NCBI GenBank assembly: GCA_043228905.1
Contig: JBHGNT010000007.1
Coordinates: forward strand, 10,850,001 to 10,914,000
Direction: 5' to 3'
Length of the DNA stretch: 64,000 nucleotides
Origin: Azolla caroliniana
Taxonomy: Eukaryota > Polypodiophyta
Shown here piece after piece: positions 61,595 to 64,000 of this stretch; position 1 is the first letter of the stretch, and each line of letters opens with the position of its first letter. Made by a program: the position numbers and the translations under genes. The notes under the pieces are model-generated. The model had not been told where the DNA came from, searched no databases, and saw only the letters and a list, made by a program, of their open reading frames with translations.

Positions 61595-63576
61595 GAGAGA
61601 GAGACATACCAACTGACACGTTCGACTACCAATACCAGAGAGAGAGAGATTGACACTGACCACCTGTCACAATGGAAACCTTCTCCAGGTGTGCTTTCGT
61701 ACAACTCTACCTAGGAGACTGGGGCAACACTTAATGCATTAAATATGGCCTAGGGACATTCGAGTGTGACGTATAATATCTTTGAACATTCGAGTGTGAC
61801 GTAATGAATTTGTTTTTGGTTTTTTGAAATTTATTTACAATTTTTAATGTTTCTTTTCTTCTTCGATTTAGTACTAAATTTTTGGCCAAAAGTTGGTACA
61901 CCGTAGCATGCTTCGACCCATAGCTAATTAGTTGCGAGTAGCTAATTAGCTAGTAGGATAGCTAATTAGCTTTTTTACACAACTATGGTACTAGCTAATT
62001 AGCTAGTACCATAGCTAATTAGCTACTAGGATAGCTTATTAGCTACTTTACACAACTATGGCAGTAGCTAATTAGTTACTAGGATAGCTAATTAGTTGCC
62101 AGTGGCTAATTAGCTAGTAGGATAGCTATTTAGCTTTTTTACACAACTATGGTACTAGCTAATTAGCTAGTAGCTCATTAGCTGCCAGTAGCTAATTAGC
62201 TAGTAGGATAGCTAATTAGAAAAGACTAAGCTTATTAGCTACAGTATGGTATACCTGTTAGTTTTCTCCACTCATTTGGTAGAGTTGTACTGCAATCTCC
62301 CAAACAGAATGCAGCAATTCGACAGGCATGTTGAAAACAAAGCAGATGGTATGTGTGGTTGCATGGTTGTAGGTGAACCAACAAAGACGCAGTTTTGTCC
62401 TCCACACCTAACCCGCAAGCGATGCAACGTGCTTGAACTGTCAATAAATCATTTTCTGGTTCTACTTCATTTGGTAAGGGAGCAAGAATGTTCAAGTCCA
62501 AATCCTGTCTGGTCCTTACCATTCCCTCCACAAAATGTAGCTGCTTCTTAAGGCAGCTAACTACCTGTTCTTGATGAATGTATTGTTCCTTCAACGCAAC
62601 AGAGAAATTTACCGATTAATTATTCTTGTTGTTGAAAGATACACCAACTTTGCTCAGGAATCGTTAACTTACTTGAAGCTTATCCAAATTGTAATCTGCA
62701 ATAGTATTTACACCTAGAAGGTCCAGGTTCATTGAAAGAACCTGGATCTCTATTTGCAGTTCTATTTTATGCTGGGGATCCAGTGGCCCCTCTAATTCAA
62801 GCTCCTGTTGCGCAACCTATTCCAGATAATGCTTGATTAGCACATTTTACCCGTTATTTATAACACAATCACATACCAGCAAAACAATAGTTACCTGAAT
62901 CTTATTTCTAATTGTTGTAACAGCAGAAGTAACTTTGCTCTCCATTGCAGAAGCCATTGTGGCTTTCTCTAAATCAGTCTTAAAAAATGCCAATGTCTCA
63001 CAGGCTTCATGGACATTTTTTAGCATATAGCTAACCAATGTCTCACCTGTATCATCGACATTGGCTTTCCTTGGGTGTCGGTGTGGTGTATGCCCCCGGT
63101 CTTGCTGGGAGTCGGCAGTTGCATCAACAGTTGCCATGCTCCAAAATCTGTCTATTTTTTGTGCCAAGGTTCCCATCTTTCGGCATCTTTTTACCGATGC
63201 CTCACCATAGACTGCCCAAGCTACCCTATACATTTCAGGGTCTCTAGATTCCTTCGCTGTTTTGCAGTACTCATATGCAAATGCTCTAGCAAATGAAACT
63301 GACAACTCATTGTTGACTGGGATCTCCTGATGAACTTTCTGGTGCAGTCTCATGCAGTCATCGTACAAGTCGGCTCGTACATGCTTTAGCTTGACCTTGC
63401 CTTTGACTCTAGGCACTGTATATACTGTCATCCAGTCTATATCACTGATCAATTTATCACTTAGGACAGCAGGGTCAACACCCTCGAGTGACAGACCATA
63501 GGTGTTGTGGAAGTCCTCCTTTGTCTCGCAAAATTTTGCGAAGTTTAGCACTCTCGTATACGGAGGAACGAGCCAT
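48150..63576 (-). CDS. Element 1 coiled-coil/RING accessory gene (5' end beyond window)
   Basis: Exons on minus: 63576-62895, 62816-62673, 62588-62255 and 48685-48150. All junctions are GT-AG with matching phases, but the upstream start exon is not in the window. First exon: HVRADLYDDCMRLHQKVHQE and VNNELSVSFARAFAYEYCKT, homologous to element 2's gene. Next comes helical, charged sequence. The RING-like segment in the 62588 exon is CIACGLG, then LQPCNHTYHLLCFQHAC and FCLGDC. Last exon: acidic, then a basic tail with KRLKKGP and PVTRSRGPDVVG. The final intron, 48686-62254, spans 13.6 kb because it holds array B and all of element 2. RING domains usually act in ubiquitin or SUMO transfer; here the target is unknown. 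Splicing across such an intron is not certain, so this copy may be disabled. Confidence 0.72.
48710..50010. repeat. Array B (left part): AGCTAATTAGCT repeats in the RING gene intron
   Basis: Mix of 20-bp monomers (AGCTAATTAGCTAGTAGGAT) and about 42-bp monomers in which the palindrome is followed by ACTTTACTCAACTATGGTAG. A larger block from about 48840 to 49130 recurs at about 49590-49920, so higher-order duplication is present. It is cut at 50011 by element 2 and continues at 61920. Confidence 0.97.
50011..50014. other. Target-site duplication of element 2, left copy
   Basis: ATAG immediately before the left TIR, matching ATAG at 61920-61923. Joining the flanks across one copy restores the normal array wording (GTAGGATAGCTAATTAG). 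Confidence 0.85.
50015..50040 (+). repeat. Element 2 left terminal inverted repeat
   Basis: 26 bp starting GGGTAGAAGC and ending GGTGTACCA. It is followed within 50 bp by three AGTACT palindromes (50045-50050, 50073-50078, 50082-50087) and by TTTTTGGCCA, which also has a counterpart at the right end. Confidence 0.92.
50041..50925. other. 5' region of the element 2 transposase gene
   Basis: No coding region supported. At 50530-50700 a 'CCACCAAATCGAGGCGGCAT' unit is repeated three times with short spacers. Presumed promoter and leader. Confidence 0.5.
50926..54854 (+). CDS. Element 2 transposase, three exons, intact
   Basis: Exons 50926-51531, 51624-52573 and 53969-54854; all GT-AG, phases agree, 2442 nt, 813 aa. 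Presumed nuclear DNA transposase. Residues about 115-137 (DTKVALALGIQRRNLRKHRQ) form an HTH, followed by FWAKNTRVSPNKKDVCRQR. Exon 2: FKDQHPSLTVGFRKFQGLKP, then a Cys-rich region (NTCCCVYHVKM, CVCTCEICRP, TCLLRTCKVC). RNase H-like core: D419 in VIDFAENYTF, SDDKKHDTLFVQHCFKLH, D502 in WSDGAASQFK, and E541/D543 in GSGHGKGEHDGAGAVIKRAL, giving DD39E or DD41D spacing. The C-terminal 200 residues (VGDHFAVL ... DYYIVVCKQG ... NYYAKL) look like a small beta-rich domain of unknown role. From memory the SDGxxSQ(F/Y)K ... HGK ... DGxG ... KR pattern occurs in uncharacterised metazoan transposase-like proteins. Intron 1 has no array, but intron 2 is filled by a tandem repeat. Confidence 0.85.
52790..53860 (+). 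repeat. 146-bp tandem repeat in intron 2 of the element 2 transposase
   Basis: TACTATGTTGTGTGTTGTAT recurs at 52811, 52957 and 53103, giving a 146-bp period; partly deleted or diverged copies continue to about 53860. Each unit contains AGTACT plus several GTACT words (AAAGTACTCATCTTGTACTC). The array occupies most of intron 52574-53968. Confidence 0.93.
54855..55216. other. 3' region of the element 2 transposase gene
   Basis: No gene recognised; AT-rich. Presumed 3' UTR and spacer between the convergent genes. Confidence 0.5.
55217..55580 (-). other. Unclassified short coding-like region of element 2
   Basis: On minus an open frame of 93 codons ends at 55217 (FDDIIPMDELSTNSSKETLP, FQELDYFVKEFEASLHICFL). 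Just upstream, in another frame, ATG 55580 opens MSCQVFESVVDKMLEILLSL. The two cannot be joined in phase by the obvious splice sites, so this is either a broken gene or alternatively spliced. No family recognised. It holds the same position, downstream of the RING gene on the same strand, as the FCP1-like gene in element 1. Confidence 0.35.
55775..60300 (-). CDS. Element 2 coiled-coil/RING-H2 accessory gene, six exons, intact
   Basis: Exons on minus: 60300-59252, 59161-58977, 57588-57262, 57182-57105, 57020-56916 and 56823-55775; GT-AG and phases agree; about 930 aa. A start at ATG 60276 is equally possible. The N-terminus is basic with TP-K repeats (RRTPMKESKKTPTRERV). Then comes LKREYINLLKTRYEHVYDTN and VFARAFACEV, shared with element 1, followed by a long helical, Glu/Lys-rich presumed coiled coil. 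RING-H2: C351, C354, C370, H372, H375, C378, C389, C392 (CIFCGL, CLHTYHVLC, CMDC). The last exon is acidic, with five 17-residue repeats like EAHEECGKNMASTEEKI, and ends KSGTNNKRITRSAKLPSSA. It is transcribed toward the transposase gene. A role as E3-like partner of the transposase is inference from location. Confidence 0.82.
56392..56645 (-). repeat. 51-bp coding minisatellite (17-residue repeats)
   Basis: Five in-frame copies of an acidic unit (consensus AHEECGKNMASTEEKIE) in the last exon of the RING gene, with few substitutions. Confidence 0.95.
57640..58900. repeat. Degenerate AGTACTAAT repeats in the RING gene intron of element 2
   Basis: Intron 57589-58976 is filled with recurring AGTACTAATCATGAACAATG and TACTACTCACTTAGTTCCCA wording in irregular units of about 40-80 bp. 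The AGTACT core is the palindrome that also flanks both element 2 TIRs. The position equals the intron that holds array B in element 1. Confidence 0.85.
60301..60830. other. Upstream region of the element 2 RING gene, short repeats
   Basis: Repetitive noncoding DNA with recurring CACATAGCAAATCATCACAT and AAAAACAGACGRA wording. No gene supported. Confidence 0.5.
60831..61893. repeat. GA-rich and GCTGCTGCAGAGG repeats inside the right end of element 2
   Basis: From 61030 to 61140 the unit TTCAGAGGCTGCTGCAGAGG recurs. From 61200 to 61610, blocks of about 120 bp repeat CTTCGAAGGTGTCTGTCTGA followed by CAACTTCGAG and a (GA)n run. The GA runs (about 61416-61459 and 61557-61590) are pure dinucleotide. 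The stretch lies between the RING gene start and the right TIR, so it is the likely promoter or leader. Long Ser/Leu-rich open frames on minus are artefacts. Confidence 0.85.
61894..61919 (-). repeat. Element 2 right terminal inverted repeat
   Basis: Reverse complement begins GGGTCGAAGCATGCTACGGT, differing at two of 26 positions from the left TIR. An AGTACT lies just inside at 61870-61875. Confidence 0.92.
61920..62219. repeat. Target duplication and array B (right part)
   Basis: Starts with the second ATAG copy (61920-61923) and continues the AGCTAATTAGCT array interrupted at 50011, up to the splice site of the element 1 RING exon at 62255. Confidence 0.95.
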
Positions 63577-64000
63577 CTAAAATATCATTTCAGAAATCAG
63601 AAATAGTGCAAAATAAGAATATGTGAGAATCAAAAACCCCAATCAACAACAACAAAAATGGTGCAAAATCTTTAACTTAGCAAATCAGAAACCCTAATCA
63701 TAATTTGTATTCAGAAATTTGAAATCAGAAACCCTAATCAAAATCTGTAATCAGAAGTTTGAAATCAGAAACCCTAATCAAAATCTGTAATCAGAAGTTT
63801 GTAACCAGAAACCTTATTCAGAAATTCTAATCAGAAATTTATAATCAAAAACCCTAATCAGAAATTTCAATCAGAAACCCTAATAAAAAATTTCAATCAC
63901 AAACCCTAATCAGAAATCCTAAGCAGAAATTTATAAACAAAAACCCTATTCAGAAATTCTAATTTGTAATCAAAATTTGTAACCAGAAACCCTATTCAGA
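63577..64000. other. Intron of the element 1 RING gene with CAGAAACCCTAAT repeats
   Basis: Short imperfect repeats of ATCAGAAACCCTAATC and ATCAGAAATTT fill the end of the window. No exon recognised; the first exon of the RING gene should lie beyond 64000. Confidence 0.6.

Larger units (their letters stand above)
50015..61919. mobile_element. Element 2: complete 11.9-kb DNA transposon inside array B
   Basis: Flanked by ATAG duplications and bounded by 26-bp inverted repeats that agree at 24 positions (left begins GGGTAGAAGCACGCTACGGT, right reads in from GGGTCGAAGCATGCTACGGT). Carries an intact three-exon transposase on plus and an intact six-exon RING gene on minus. The structure and intact reading frames suggest a young, possibly autonomous insertion. 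A 4-bp duplication with a DDE-like transposase would be compatible with Sola-type elements, but I do not have an alignment to prove this. Confidence 0.9.
41271..64000. mobile_element. Element 1: outer large DNA transposon (right end beyond window)
   Basis: Begins near 41271, where copia D sequence stops at the 18-bp palindrome CATAGCTAATTAGCTATG. It carries a plus-strand transposase gene, a minus-strand FCP1-like gene and a minus-strand coiled-coil/RING gene, plus repeat arrays of AGCTAATTAGCT in introns. It is interrupted by element 2 (50015-61919). The right terminus was not reached and the left TIR is not proven. Its own content in the window is about 10.8 kb. Confidence 0.7.

Noticed and set aside
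61083-61704. Long Ser/Leu-rich open frames on minus
   Set aside because: They are translations of (GA)n and related repeats in all frames and have no non-repetitive content.
63577-64000. CCCTAAT words as interstitial telomere repeats
   Set aside because: The spacing is irregular and the unit is CAGAAACCCTAAT, not tandem CCCTAAA.

Overview
This is a flowering-plant nuclear window, probably eudicot. The signs are a spliced plant-specific GARP/Myb-SHAQKYF transcription factor, plant copia and gypsy retrotransposons primed by initiator-Met-like sites, an L1-type LINE, GT-AG introns and many GA/CT, GAA and TATG microsatellites. No rRNA gene, functional tRNA, CRISPR array or bacterial feature was seen. 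The species cannot be named from the sequence.

Layout. 1-7.6 kb: a nest of decayed elements, made of copia A with its 3' LTR, a minus-strand copia RT sliver, and copia B, whose pol is interrupted by a dead LINE. 7.6-12.4 kb: AT-rich noncoding DNA with microsatellites. 12.7-18.0 kb (minus): the only clear host gene, a six-exon GARP factor reconstructed as a 528-aa ORF with consistent splice phases. 18.0-21.2 kb: its promoter and repeats. 21.2-41.25 kb: a second retrotransposon nest, made of copia C (+), the 3' end of copia E (-), a full-length but dead gypsy F (+), and copia D (+), whose RT is split by gypsy G (-). Gypsy G is a deletion derivative with two LTRs and a TGCGT target duplication.

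41.27-64.0 kb is the most interesting part: two nested large DNA transposons of one family. Inner element 2 (50015-61919, 11.9 kb) has 26-bp terminal inverted repeats matching at 24 positions and a 4-bp ATAG target duplication. It sits inside an AGCTAATTAGCT repeat array belonging to outer element 1, whose right end lies beyond the window. Both carry the same convergent gene pair. On plus is an RNase H-fold (DDE-like) transposase with an HTH and a Cys-rich region. On minus is a spliced gene encoding a coiled-coil/RING-H2 protein with a basic, TRS-containing C-terminus. Element 2 is intact in both genes (813 and about 930 aa). Element 1's transposase has one in-frame TAG.

Each element also has its own short palindromic motif multiplied inside its introns: AGCTAATTAGCT in element 1 and AGTACT in element 2, where it is also next to both TIRs. 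Downstream of the RING gene each element has a different third gene; in element 1 this is an FCP1/NIF-like phosphatase-fold protein with a degenerate catalytic motif. My inference is that transposase, RING accessory protein and repeat motif form a co-evolving system. The 4-bp duplication would fit the Sola superfamily, but I cannot confirm the assignment.
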